Source: Bacteroidaceae bacterium
Lineage (GTDB): Bacteria; Bacteroidota; Bacteroidia; Bacteroidales; Bacteroidaceae
DNA: 64,000 nucleotides
Direction: 5' to 3'
NCBI GenBank assembly: GCA_017416705.1
Contig: JAFQBG010000012.1
Span: 1 to 64,000 of the forward strand
This document shows, piece by piece, positions 35,809-43,637 of the stretch. Position 1 is the stretch's first letter, and every line of letters begins with the position of its first letter. Both the position numbers and the translations under genes were made by a program. The notes below the pieces were generated by a model. It had not been told where the DNA came from. It searched no databases and saw only the letters and a list, made by a program, of their open reading frames with translations.

Positions 35809-36885
35809 ATGGGAGAACAACTAAATATTTTACCAAATATAGAAGTCGTAGACCTGTTTTGTGGAATAGGAGGGCTTAGCTATGGAATGAAGTGTAAGGG
35901 GTTTAAAATTAAGGCTGGTTACGACCTTGATGGCTCATGCAAATATGCATACGAAGCAAATACAGAAGCTACATTCAATTACAGGGATATTAAGACGGTA
36001 AGTTCAGGTGATATAAATGCTAATTTCAGTAATAATAGTATTCGTGTTTTAGCCGGTTGTGCACCATGCCAGCCATTTTCTTCTTATGCTTTTAAGAACA
36101 AGAAGAAGGACCCAGACAAATATGATTTATTGTATGAATTTGGTAGATTGGTTAGAGAAGTTCTTCCTGATATTGTTACAATGGAAAATGTCACTCAAAT
36201 ATTATCTTTCAAAGAAAAGCCTGTTTTGCAAGATTTTATAGATTGTTTAAGTGATTGTGGATATTATGTGGAAGTAAATAAAGTCTTTTGTCCTAATTAT
36301 GGAATACCTCAAAATCGAAAACGTTTAGTTTTATTAGCATCCAGATTGGGAGAAATTAAATTGATTCCCCCAACTCATAGTAAGGAGAATTATGTAACAG
36401 TACGAGATACAATAGAGCATTTACCAGCCATTGCTTCTGGCGAATGTGATATAAACGACCCTTTACATAGAGCGAAAGATTTAACTCCTTTAAATTTACA
36501 ACGAATACAGCATACCCCATATGGCGGAAGTTGGAGAGATTGGCCGGTGCACCTTGTTTTGAGATGCCATAAGACAACAGGAGGAAAGTCTTTTGGGAGT
36601 GTTTATGGAAGAATGATTTGGGATGCACCATCTCCAACAATGACTACTCAATGTACTGGGCTTGGGAACGGACGTTTCGGTCACCCTACGCAAAATCGTG
36701 CTATCTCTATCAGAGAAGCAGCGTTATTGCAAACTTTCCCAAGGTCGTATAAATTTTTCCCAAATGAAGAAAGTGTTGCAATAACAAAAGCTTCGCGCTA
36801 TATTGGCAATGCTGTTCCTCCAAAATTAGGAGAGGTGATAGCAGAAAGCATTTCTAATCATTTATTATGTTTTAAACACCAATGA
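35809..36885 (+). CDS. Second DNA cytosine-5 methyltransferase
   Basis: A 358-residue methyltransferase with motif I VDLFCGIGGLSYG, a YDLDG cofactor segment, motif IV AGCAPCQPFSSY (catalytic Cys), motif VI MENV, motif VIII IPQNRKRLVLLAS, and C-terminal REAALLQTFP and IGNAVPP. It is not closely similar to the methyltransferase domain two genes upstream. The target-recognition region between motifs VIII and IX is short and different, so another target or a strand-specific role is possible. ATG 35809 is chosen over a TTG two codons earlier. The stop overlaps the ATG of the GHKL-TIR gene (ATGA), which ties this enzyme to that protein. Confidence 0.9.
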   Translation: MGEQLNILPNIEVVDLFCGIGGLSYGMKCKGFKIKAGYDLDGSCKYAYEANTEATFNYRDIKTVSSGDINANFSNNSIRVLAGCAPCQPFSSYAFKNKKKDPDKYDLLYEFGRLVREVLPDIVTMENVTQILSFKEKPVLQDFIDCLSDCGYYVEVNKVFCPNYGIPQNRKRLVLLASRLGEIKLIPPTHSKENYVTVRDTIEHLPAIASGECDINDPLHRAKDLTPLNLQRIQHTPYGGSWRDWPVHLVLRCHKTTGGKSFGSVYGRMIWDAPSPTMTTQCTGLGNGRFGHPTQNRAISIREAALLQTFPRSYKFFPNEESVAITKASRYIGNAVPPKLGEVIAESISNHLLCFKHQ

Positions 36886-38768
36886 TTATGTCAAAAGAAT
36901 ATAATATAAACGTTGACCCAAGAATTCTGGAATTATTAGGTCCAAATTTGTATACCAATATCTACTATGTTTTAGCAGAACTTATAGCCAATGCTTATGA
37001 TGCAGATGCGAAAAATGTTTATATCATCTCCAATAAGGACGATATCCGCATTGAAGATGATGGACATGGTATGTCATATGACAATGGAGATATAAAGAAG
37101 TTCTTAAATGTAGCAGGTGTATCAAGAACGAATGAGGATGAATCTTTTTCGCGTTCTGGAAAACGCAGAAAGATGGGACGCAAAGGCGTGGGCAAGTTGG
37201 CTGCACTTTCTGTTTCAGAATCTGTTGATATAATGACAATTTGTAATGGAGAAAAGTCTGGCTTTGTTTTAGCGCGTCGCCCAAATGATGGTAATAAACT
37301 GACACCAATAGAAGATGAAAATATAAATTTTTGCTACATACAAAATAGTGGTACTGCTATTGTTATGCGTAATCCACAATATCGTTTGCACAAATCTTTA
37401 GATGCAATCAAAAGAAATCTTTTGAAAATATTCCCTTTGGTCGATGACAATTTTAAAATTCATATTATTCGTGGTAAGGAGGAAGAAATTGTAGAGAAAT
37501 TCGATGAAAATGTAGCAAAGGAATTATGTTCGTTAATTATATTGGGAGAACTGCACGCTGACTTATTGAATTATGTCCCAGACTATTTTCCGAAACATCG
37601 TAGTGACTTAGTTGAAAAACGGGATGAGTATAGTGTACCTCTTACAATAAAAGACAACAACGGTAATGAGCATGAATATAATTTACAGATTGAAGGTTGG
37701 ATTGGTGCATATAAAACTACACGCGGCAGAAAATCCGAAGTGACAGATTTTCCAGACAATTTCATTTCGCTTTATGCAAATAAAAAAATGGGAGAGTTTA
37801 ATATTCTACCAATTGTAGGACAAAATAAGCTGAATGAGGTTTATATTGTAGGACAATTATATGTTGATTTATTTGAATTGTCAGAACTCCCTGATATGGC
37901 TTTAAGCAACAGGCAAGGATATAAATCTGATGATATACGTTATGAGACTGTAATAAAATATGTTAGAGAAATTCTACTTCCTGATATATTAAAGAAGAGA
38001 GTATTGTACACAGACCTAACTAAGGCTGCCAAGAAAACTCAAAAGATAGAAGAACAAAAGGATAATGAAGCAAAACTTCGTAAAATGGTGGATACGTTTA
38101 AAGACAAAGCCTCTGAAAGTGTTGCTTTAGCTATTGAACGATATAATTCAACATATTCTCCGTATCAGTCAGAATTAAAGGGTATTATTTCAAATGCAAT
38201 TAATGATAATATACCTGAACTCGGACTTAAAACTGTTGTTGATTCACAAAAGAAGAAGATTTTGATTAGTCACACATACAAGGATAAAGACCTTGCAGAT
38301 GTAGTTTATAACATGTTGTTATTTAACAATGTTCCATCTGAAGATGTCTTATATACAAGCTGTGATGATGAGGTTTGTAGAATTCCTGAAGGAGTATCCA
38401 TATATAATTACTTACGAGACTTTTTTGTAGAAAGTTATTCAAAACAAAAGTTATTTGTGTTATTTATAACAAGCGATAACACTCCGAAAGCGTGGGGAGC
38501 AATGACAGAAATTGGAGCTTCATGGATAACTCAAATTGATAATAAAATATTTAATATTCCACCATTTAAACCTCAACATCCATTAAATGATGAAGCTTTA
38601 TGGCATAGCACAAATAGAAATGAGGAAAATGTGTTATCTATGAATCTTCTTAATGCGGACATATTTTGCCAAAAAGTAGAACATATTTGTGACGAACTTG
38701 GCTATAAAAAACGAATAAGGAAGGATAATAAAGATTATTTAAAGACTTTAGTTAAAGTGGAGAATTAG
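36882..38768 (+). CDS. GHKL (MutL/MORC-like) ATPase fused to a C-terminal TIR-like domain
   Basis: A 628-residue protein. The N-terminal third is a GHKL ATPase: N-box ELIANAYDADA (about 33-43), G1 box EDDGHGMS, and G2 GRKGVGKLA. A transducer-like middle follows to about 380, then a charged helical stretch (KKTQKIEEQKDNEAK). Residues about 458-605 look like a TIR fold: KILISHTYKDKDLADVV (betaA), DVLYTS, a CRIPEGVSIYNYLRDFF segment, LFVLFIT, then AWGAMTEIGAS, whose Glu543 sits where TIR NAD-hydrolases have the catalytic glutamate. MORC-type GHKL proteins are known beside cytosine methyltransferases in restriction-like operons, and TIR domains act as NADase effectors. Here both are in one chain, suggesting an ATPase sensor that fires a TIR effector. 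The start may be ATG 36882 or 36888. Confidence 0.8.
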   Translation: MIMSKEYNINVDPRILELLGPNLYTNIYYVLAELIANAYDADAKNVYIISNKDDIRIEDDGHGMSYDNGDIKKFLNVAGVSRTNEDESFSRSGKRRKMGRKGVGKLAALSVSESVDIMTICNGEKSGFVLARRPNDGNKLTPIEDENINFCYIQNSGTAIVMRNPQYRLHKSLDAIKRNLLKIFPLVDDNFKIHIIRGKEEEIVEKFDENVAKELCSLIILGELHADLLNYVPDYFPKHRSDLVEKRDEYSVPLTIKDNNGNEHEYNLQIEGWIGAYKTTRGRKSEVTDFPDNFISLYANKKMGEFNILPIVGQNKLNEVYIVGQLYVDLFELSELPDMALSNRQGYKSDDIRYETVIKYVREILLPDILKKRVLYTDLTKAAKKTQKIEEQKDNEAKLRKMVDTFKDKASESVALAIERYNSTYSPYQSELKGIISNAINDNIPELGLKTVVDSQKKKILISHTYKDKDLADVVYNMLLFNNVPSEDVLYTSCDDEVCRIPEGVSIYNYLRDFFVESYSKQKLFVLFITSDNTPKAWGAMTEIGASWITQIDNKIFNIPPFKPQHPLNDEALWHSTNRNEENVLSMNLLNADIFCQKVEHICDELGYKKRIRKDNKDYLKTLVKVEN

Positions 38769-39032
38769 TAAAAGTAGCCAAACTCTTTGCTCAATCAAGG
38801 AATTTGGCTACTTTTGTATCAGAGTTGTTTAATAAAGACAGTGCAAACCGAGAGTAGAATAAAACTTGTTTTAATTATGCCGAGGTGTAGCCTGTTTTAT
38901 GTAAAGCATAATGCAGAAGATTGGTGCAATCTCAAAGTCGCCAAATCATTACCAACAACTTTCTACCATAGCACCCGCTATTTGTGTATCAATTAGAAAC
39001 GGAATAATTGATTATTCACATCAAAGATACGA
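38769..39032. other. Non-coding right edge of the island
   Basis: About 260 bp after the GHKL-TIR gene. It holds a terminator hairpin (38771-38816) and a minus-strand TATCTTTG box (39022-39029) next to the right repeat. An open frame at 38787-38996 has no coding character. Confidence 0.55.
38771..38816 (+). terminator. Terminator of the restriction operon
   Basis: AAAAGTAGCCAAA (38771-38783) and its exact complement TTTGGCTACTTTT (38804-38816) around a 20-base loop, ending in a T-run, two bases after the GHKL-TIR stop. Confidence 0.75.
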
Positions 39033-39091
39033 AAAAAAAGAGTCTCTTTATCTGCAACTTGGTTGCAAATAAAGAGACTCTGTGTAGGTTT
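39033..39091 (-). repeat. Right 59-bp direct repeat, terminator of the ompA-like gene
   Basis: Identical over 59 bases to 32728-32786. The hairpin (39039-39081) starts about 20 bases after the stop of the minus-strand ompA-like gene and is followed on that strand by eight T, so it is that gene's terminator. This makes the ompA-permease interval the natural home of the sequence and the other copy the duplicate, or the reverse. Confidence 0.9.
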
Positions 39092-39099
39092 TAAATATA

Positions 39100-40404
39100 T
39101 TAGTCCATGCTAAGACCAAGGATGGCCAGATTGGTCTCGGCTTGCTTATCGCCTAATGCAGCAGCCTGTCGGAATGCTTGGCTTGCGGCTGCTCGCCTGT
39201 GTTGTCTGTGGTCTATCACACCCCGAATATTTAGTGCTCGCGGGTCGTTGCCATAGGCGGCAAGTTTTTGGCGCAGCTTGTCGTAGTCGGGGTTTGGGTT
39301 GAAGGCAAGCTCATTAACCACTTCGTTAAGCGCTTGTGTCGTGCTATCTGCTAAGTTATGATAGTATATACGGGTGCAACATGCTCCACGATAATTTGTC
39401 GCGGTGCTGTCGTTGCATAGTGCGCTGTACTGCTTGCCGTTGTTGAATTTCCTTAGCAGGGCAAGGCGTTTTTTGGGGTTCTTCTCGTTTTGCAATTTTC
39501 TGACAAGGCTGTCGGAGTGTTCAATGCCGCTGTGGGCTATGTCGGTGTATATGTGGTGCCAGTGTTTACCGCCATCGGCTATCTCGAATACGCTGTCGGG
39601 CAGGTTGCACTCTTTTTGCAGGTGGCTGCACAGTGCATTGGCACGTTTATAACCTAATTTGGGAACAATCTCGTCGCGTACGTCGGGCGAGGTATATCCT
39701 ACTATGTGTATCGACTCCACTTCGGAGTCGCTGTCTTGTGTCAGTTCTGTTATTGTGCTTATTAGCTCCTCTATCGTTTCGGCATTGTTAAGGTATGTGC
39801 CCTCTAATTGGGGGCTGTTCATGGCAAAATGCACGTGTGTGGTGGGGTTGGTGGGTATGTGTACGCTGTCGCCGTCGAGCACTTGGTAGTTGCGTATGCT
39901 GCTCACGTATGGCTTGCTCATTGCCAGCTTGTCGGCTCCTGTGGCAAGACGTTTCACAGGGCGGCAACTGAGTGAGGCGGGCATGGGAAGTATTATCTCC
40001 ACTGTGTCAAGTGTGCTCACTGTGCCGTCGGGCGTGGTGTATTCGCTGTATGTCACTCCAACGAGTGTGTCGGTGACCATATCCTCGGGTATCACCATGG
40101 TGAAACTGTTCATGCCGGCAGGCATCAGTCCGGCAGCCTCTCCAAACTCTTTTTTATAGCGGCGGGCATATCTTTTTCCTTGGAAACGTCGTGCGCTGTC
40201 GTGCACGCAAGTATCGGGACAACAAATTTGTGTCACTAATATCAATTCGTCGTTCTTGGGCATCTCGTCTATATGGTAGTTCATTGTGACATACCAACAG
40301 CTGTCGCTATGTTCGGTTGTGCAACTGACGGGTTTTACATTCTGGGCGAATGTGGCACTGCATAGCAGGGCAATAGAAAATAAAAAGAGAATTTTTTGTT
40401 TCAT
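39100..40404 (-). CDS. Exported OmpA-like protein
   Basis: A 434-residue protein with a signal peptide (residues 1-20, ATFA-Q). The middle (about 195-330) resembles an OmpA C-terminal peptidoglycan-binding domain: FAMNSPQLEG... then SIHIVGYTSPDVRDEIVPKLGYKRANALCSHL, the GYTSP and RANAL positions matching the GYTD and RA..v patterns. The last 80 residues are helical and end in a TPR-like AAASQAFRQAAALGDKQAETNLA. There are many cysteines in the N-terminal half. It is likely periplasmic or outer-membrane associated. The precise partner is unknown. It ends at the right terminator repeat. Confidence 0.72.
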   Translation of the reverse strand: MKQKILFLFSIALLCSATFAQNVKPVSCTTEHSDSCWYVTMNYHIDEMPKNDELILVTQICCPDTCVHDSARRFQGKRYARRYKKEFGEAAGLMPAGMNSFTMVIPEDMVTDTLVGVTYSEYTTPDGTVSTLDTVEIILPMPASLSCRPVKRLATGADKLAMSKPYVSSIRNYQVLDGDSVHIPTNPTTHVHFAMNSPQLEGTYLNNAETIEELISTITELTQDSDSEVESIHIVGYTSPDVRDEIVPKLGYKRANALCSHLQKECNLPDSVFEIADGGKHWHHIYTDIAHSGIEHSDSLVRKLQNEKNPKKRLALLRKFNNGKQYSALCNDSTATNYRGACCTRIYYHNLADSTTQALNEVVNELAFNPNPDYDKLRQKLAAYGNDPRALNIRGVIDHRQHRRAAASQAFRQAAALGDKQAETNLAILGLSMD

Positions 40405-40407
40405 ACT

Positions 40408-40445
40408 CCGATTGTTTTAAAATGTTTCTTTAATAAAACAATCGG
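40408..40445 (-). terminator. Hairpin between the exported protein and the ompA-like gene
   Basis: CCGATTGTTTTA and its exact complement TAAAACAATCGG around a 14-base loop, just upstream of the ompA-like start. It may terminate or attenuate transcription from the preceding gene. Confidence 0.5.
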
Positions 40446-40474
40446 GGTAATCTTATGTTCGGTTCTGTGGAGCG

Positions 40475-41701
40475 TTATTCTTTTTTATTTATTGTCGAAA
40501 AGGAGAGTGAGTGGCTGCAATCGGGGGTAAAACGCTTTTTAGGAATAGAGCCCATGTATCCGCTTACGGCACTATCATAACTGCCTAATACTTCTTTTAA
40601 ATATAATTCGGTATTAAGAAACTGCTTTTCTGCGCAGTCTTCGTTATATGAGTATGTTATGAATGTAGCAAATTGGAGCGGGGTTTCTTCTTCGTTGAAT
40701 ATAATCCTTTCATCTATATTTATGTTCTTTTTTGTATATAAAAGACGATACGAATTTTTACATTCAAAGAAAGAGTATTTATCATTGGTATTGAATAGAT
40801 TATAATATTCTATTAGTTTTGATGATTTGGCCGGTATTGCTATTATGCGTTGCGAGTATGTGGTGCTGCTTGTTCCGGCTGTTGTGCCACCACCCACGTT
40901 CACTCCTTGTGCAAGTGTTCCCACTGCACCGCCTACTCCCATTGCGTTTGCTACTGCTCCAAGGTTTACCCCCACGCCTTGGCTTGTGCTCGATGAGGTT
41001 GTGGTGGCTGTCGGTATGTACATGGTATTGGCTTTGCCGTTGCGTGTGAAAAAGGAGTTTCCAAGGTCAACGTAGATGGTTCTTGTAGATGTGTTGTTTA
41101 ATATAATATTAAGATCTATAAGGAATTCATACAAAAATCCCCCACGTTCATGTGTTACTTCCGTTTCAACATCTTTAAAACTATTTAGAATGGGATCAAA
41201 ATACCCAATCTCAAATTCTACTTTTAGATCATTTGTAAATACTATTGAACTTTCCTTGAAACCCAAGGTACAAAGCAGTCTGTTGGCTTGTTTGTCTTTT
41301 TGTGGCTCTACATTTTTGAATGTATTATTTTTGTTATACTCCCTAATCCATTCAAGGTTTTGCTGTTTCAGTTCGGGCGATAGTTCGGCGGGTTTGCCGT
41401 TGTCTTGCGTGGTGGTTGGCTGCACCGGACTTGCCTGCACAGTGGGTGCGGCGTTTTCTTCCTGCCCCATTATTACCTTGCGTCCGTCTTGGTACTTAAT
41501 CATCAGGATATTTGCTTTGTCCATTTTTTGCAATGCCGCATTTTCGCTGTTTTCTGCCTTGTAGAACACCGACGACGCTCCTATCTCCAATTCATAGACC
41601 TTGTGCGCATCGCCCTCTTGGGTTATTATTATATCCTGTGCCACAACGCTTTGTGTAAGTGCCATAGTTGCTATTACAACCAAAAATCTTAGTGTTCTCA
41701 T
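40475..41701 (-). CDS. Exported protein of unknown function
   Basis: A 408-residue protein with a signal peptide (1-21, VVA-Q). The first 80 residues include a motif common in Bacteroidetes envelope proteins (QEGDAHKVYELEIGASSVFYK ... NILMIKYQDGRKVI). A Pro/Thr/Gln-rich linker follows, then a beta-rich body, and a low-complexity Ser/Thr/Gly-Val segment at about 230-275 that could insert into or lie on a membrane. No catalytic motif is recognised. It is 70 bases upstream of the ompA-like gene on the same strand, so the two may work together at the envelope. Confidence 0.65.
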   Translation of the reverse strand: MRTLRFLVVIATMALTQSVVAQDIIITQEGDAHKVYELEIGASSVFYKAENSENAALQKMDKANILMIKYQDGRKVIMGQEENAAPTVQASPVQPTTTQDNGKPAELSPELKQQNLEWIREYNKNNTFKNVEPQKDKQANRLLCTLGFKESSIVFTNDLKVEFEIGYFDPILNSFKDVETEVTHERGGFLYEFLIDLNIILNNTSTRTIYVDLGNSFFTRNGKANTMYIPTATTTSSSTSQGVGVNLGAVANAMGVGGAVGTLAQGVNVGGGTTAGTSSTTYSQRIIAIPAKSSKLIEYYNLFNTNDKYSFFECKNSYRLLYTKKNINIDERIIFNEEETPLQFATFITYSYNEDCAEKQFLNTELYLKEVLGSYDSAVSGYMGSIPKKRFTPDCSHSLSFSTINKKE

Positions 41702-41854
41702 ATAGTTCTGTGTTATTTGTTTAATGAAACAAATGTAAGTGAAAAATATTAAAATTACCCCGCCCGCTTGTTAAAATGAGTTAACGCGATAAATAGCTTT
41801 TATGTGATTTTTAAACAGCAGTTAATTATTTTAAGAAAAAAGTTTTTTTATTTT

Positions 41855-41862
41855 TACTTTTG
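41855..41862 (+). promoter_or_regulatory. -7 element of the ECF sigma operon
   Basis: TACTTTTG, a TAnnTTTG match, 37 bases before the ATG. No clear -33 element, which would fit dependence on another sigma factor, but this is weak evidence. Confidence 0.3.
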
Positions 41863-41899
41863 GCTCTGTTCTGCGACATATAGGTAGAAACGAAATAAA

Positions 41900-42394
41900 A
41901 TGAACAAAGAGGAATTTGAAATATTATCCGAAAAAATAAGACCGAAACTGCTTGCTGTTGCTCAAAAATTTGCCTTGGTGTCGGGAATTGAAGCAGAGGA
42001 TGTTGTTCAAGAGGCATTTGCGGCTTTGTGGGAAATGCAGTCGCATGCCTATCCGGTGAAAGACGCTCATGCGCTTCTTGTGAGAATGACAAAAAATATA
42101 TGCATATCGCATTATAGAAAAATACACTTGGATACTCAATCCTTGGTACACGACAATTACACTGGCGGAGCCGAGGCTACCGCCTTGACAGACGAGGCCG
42201 ACGTGAAAGCAATAAGAAAAATTGTTTATGCTTCCCTGTCAAATACTCAAAAAGAGTATCTGCATTTGAGGAACGACAGGGGGCTTTCCTTGGACGAAAT
42301 AGCAACGCTGACAGGGAAACCAAAGACAAGCATAAAATCGACTATATCCTCGGCTCGGAAACAAATTTTGAACCTGATAAAAAAAGAACTATGA
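41900..42394 (+). CDS. ECF-type sigma factor
   Basis: A 164-residue sigma-70 family member with region 2 (SGIEAEDVVQEAFAALWEM and LLVRMTKNICISHYRK) and region 4 (LSNTQKEYLHLRNDRGLSLDEIATLTGKPKTSIKSTISSARKQI). It overlaps the next gene by 4 bases. The following membrane protein is the probable cognate anti-sigma factor. It is not close to the FecI-type sigma factors that sit next to TonB receptors and SusC/D genes, and none of those genes is present here. Confidence 0.9.
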   Translation: MNKEEFEILSEKIRPKLLAVAQKFALVSGIEAEDVVQEAFAALWEMQSHAYPVKDAHALLVRMTKNICISHYRKIHLDTQSLVHDNYTGGAEATALTDEADVKAIRKIVYASLSNTQKEYLHLRNDRGLSLDEIATLTGKPKTSIKSTISSARKQILNLIKKEL

Positions 42395-42921
42395 GTGATA
42401 TTAGAAACAAGAAAATACGCGAAAAGCTAATCGAAAAATATATGAATGCCGATACTTCGCCCTGTGAGGAAAAGGCATTGGCGGAATATTATTTTAGAAA
42501 CGACGCCATCGACGAGGATGAGAAAGCAATAGCCACTGTTCTTCGCTTGGAGCATCGCTATGCCCATCTGCTCATGGACGACGCCGTCGAGGAGTTCGAT
42601 AAAATGGTTGCCACTGCAAAACCAAAAACCAAATCGCGTCTTTTGCATTGTGTTGCTTGGGCAAGCGGCTTGGCTGCCTCGGTAGCTATGTTTTTTATGA
42701 TAAATACAGAGCCTGCGCATGAAGCATACAATACCGATGAAATGGTTCAATGTATAAAGCAGGTTATGTGTTTACATTTCGACGAGATAGTCAGCGTCAC
42801 AGCCACCCCTGTCGATGAATGTGTATGGGTGAAAGCCGAACTAAGCAACGGAAAAACCAAAACATTTATTATGAGCAGCGACAAAAAGTCGGGAGCAATA
42901 TCGTTACTTGCAATCAACTGA
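42391..42921 (+). CDS. Probable anti-sigma factor, single-pass membrane protein
   Basis: A 176-residue protein with a charged N-terminal cytoplasmic part that includes the SPCEEKALAEYYF segment seen in Bacteroidetes sigma-regulator proteins. One transmembrane helix (about 88-102, ASGLAASVAMFFMI) follows, and then a periplasmic domain of about 70 residues. Translational coupling to the sigma gene (ATGA) supports an anti-sigma role. No zinc-binding ZAS motif is visible. Confidence 0.65.
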   Translation: MSDIRNKKIREKLIEKYMNADTSPCEEKALAEYYFRNDAIDEDEKAIATVLRLEHRYAHLLMDDAVEEFDKMVATAKPKTKSRLLHCVAWASGLAASVAMFFMINTEPAHEAYNTDEMVQCIKQVMCLHFDEIVSVTATPVDECVWVKAELSNGKTKTFIMSSDKKSGAISLLAIN

Positions 42922-42942
42922 TTACTAACCAATTAAAATTAT

Positions 42943-43569
42943 ATGATTATGGGAGTTTTTTTATTATCGGCGCTATGTGCTATGTTTTTTAATACGCATA
43001 ACGAGGAAATACGAAAGGATACAATCGACAGGTATGTGATAGACAAACAAATAGTTGAAAATTTCGATGGTACACAGTTGGAGGGTAAAACCATTTCGAA
43101 ATATATTATCGCCTATAAGGATGCAGGGAATGTCGTAGAACGGAAGCATGTTATTTTTACACACAAAAATAGTGTGACAATAGGTAATGTGGCTATAAAT
43201 AGAACGACGAACGGTAATTATCTCGATGGTAACTCCCTTGTGAGCGGCGATGTATTCTCGGGTATTTTTATAGTAGATGGGAAAGAAACCTCGGTCCACG
43301 AGCTTGTGAATGTGGCAAATGATATAGAGCATATAAACGTATTCAAGCCCGGTTCCGATGTCGCAAAATCCTATGGAGAAAAGGGCAATAATGGGGTGAT
43401 TGTGGTAACTACCAAAACCAATAAAAATGGCGGTCATATTTGTTTTGTCGATGGCCGTAGAGTGGAAAAGAACGAAGTTGATAAACTATCATCCGACAAA
43501 ATTGAAAGTATGACAGTGAAAAAGGAGGAGGGCACCTCGGTCATCTATATTGTGACGAAAAAAAAGTAG
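42943..43569 (+). CDS. Exported TonB-plug-like protein of the sigma operon
   Basis: A 208-residue protein with a short N-terminal hydrophobic segment. Residues about 100-155 carry FIVDGKETSVHELVN...IEHINVFKPGSDVAKSYGEKGNNGVIVVTTK. This is the pattern of the plug domain of SusC-type TonB receptors (IDxIxVLK...YGxxGxNGVIxITTK) but without any beta barrel. A second, shorter VDGRRVEKNEVDKLS...IESMTVKKEEG repeat follows. A free plug-like protein encoded after a sigma/anti-sigma pair could be the periplasmic signal-transfer part. This is an inference. Confidence 0.6.
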   Translation: MIMGVFLLSALCAMFFNTHNEEIRKDTIDRYVIDKQIVENFDGTQLEGKTISKYIIAYKDAGNVVERKHVIFTHKNSVTIGNVAINRTTNGNYLDGNSLVSGDVFSGIFIVDGKETSVHELVNVANDIEHINVFKPGSDVAKSYGEKGNNGVIVVTTKTNKNGGHICFVDGRRVEKNEVDKLSSDKIESMTVKKEEGTSVIYIVTKKK

Positions 43570-43601
43570 TATGATTTTAGCACTCATTATACTACTGCAA
43601 T

Positions 43602-43637
43602 GGGGGAATACTATTTACGGTGTTCCTCCATTTTTTT
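43602..43637 (+). terminator. Terminator of the ECF sigma operon
   Basis: GGGGAATAC and GTGTTCCTCC form an imperfect stem (with a G-T pair), followed by seven T at 43631-43637. Confidence 0.5.

Larger units (their letters stand above)
32728..39091 (+). mobile_element. Restriction/defence island between direct terminator repeats
   Basis: Four plus-strand genes (Vsr-C5-methyltransferase, HpaII-type endonuclease, second C5-methyltransferase, GHKL-TIR protein) lie between two direct copies of one terminator. The repeat-to-repeat offset is 6305 bp. The block is visibly richer in A+T than its surroundings, with AAA/AAT/TTA codon choices. Both outside genes, an ompA-like gene and a metal permease, are on the opposite strand and would be simple neighbours if the block and one repeat were removed. 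No recombinase is encoded inside, so mobilisation in trans, or loss of the recombinase, must be assumed. Confidence 0.75.

Noticed and set aside
38787-38996. 69-codon ORF after the GHKL-TIR gene
   Set aside because: Overlaps the operon terminator and shows no protein-like composition.
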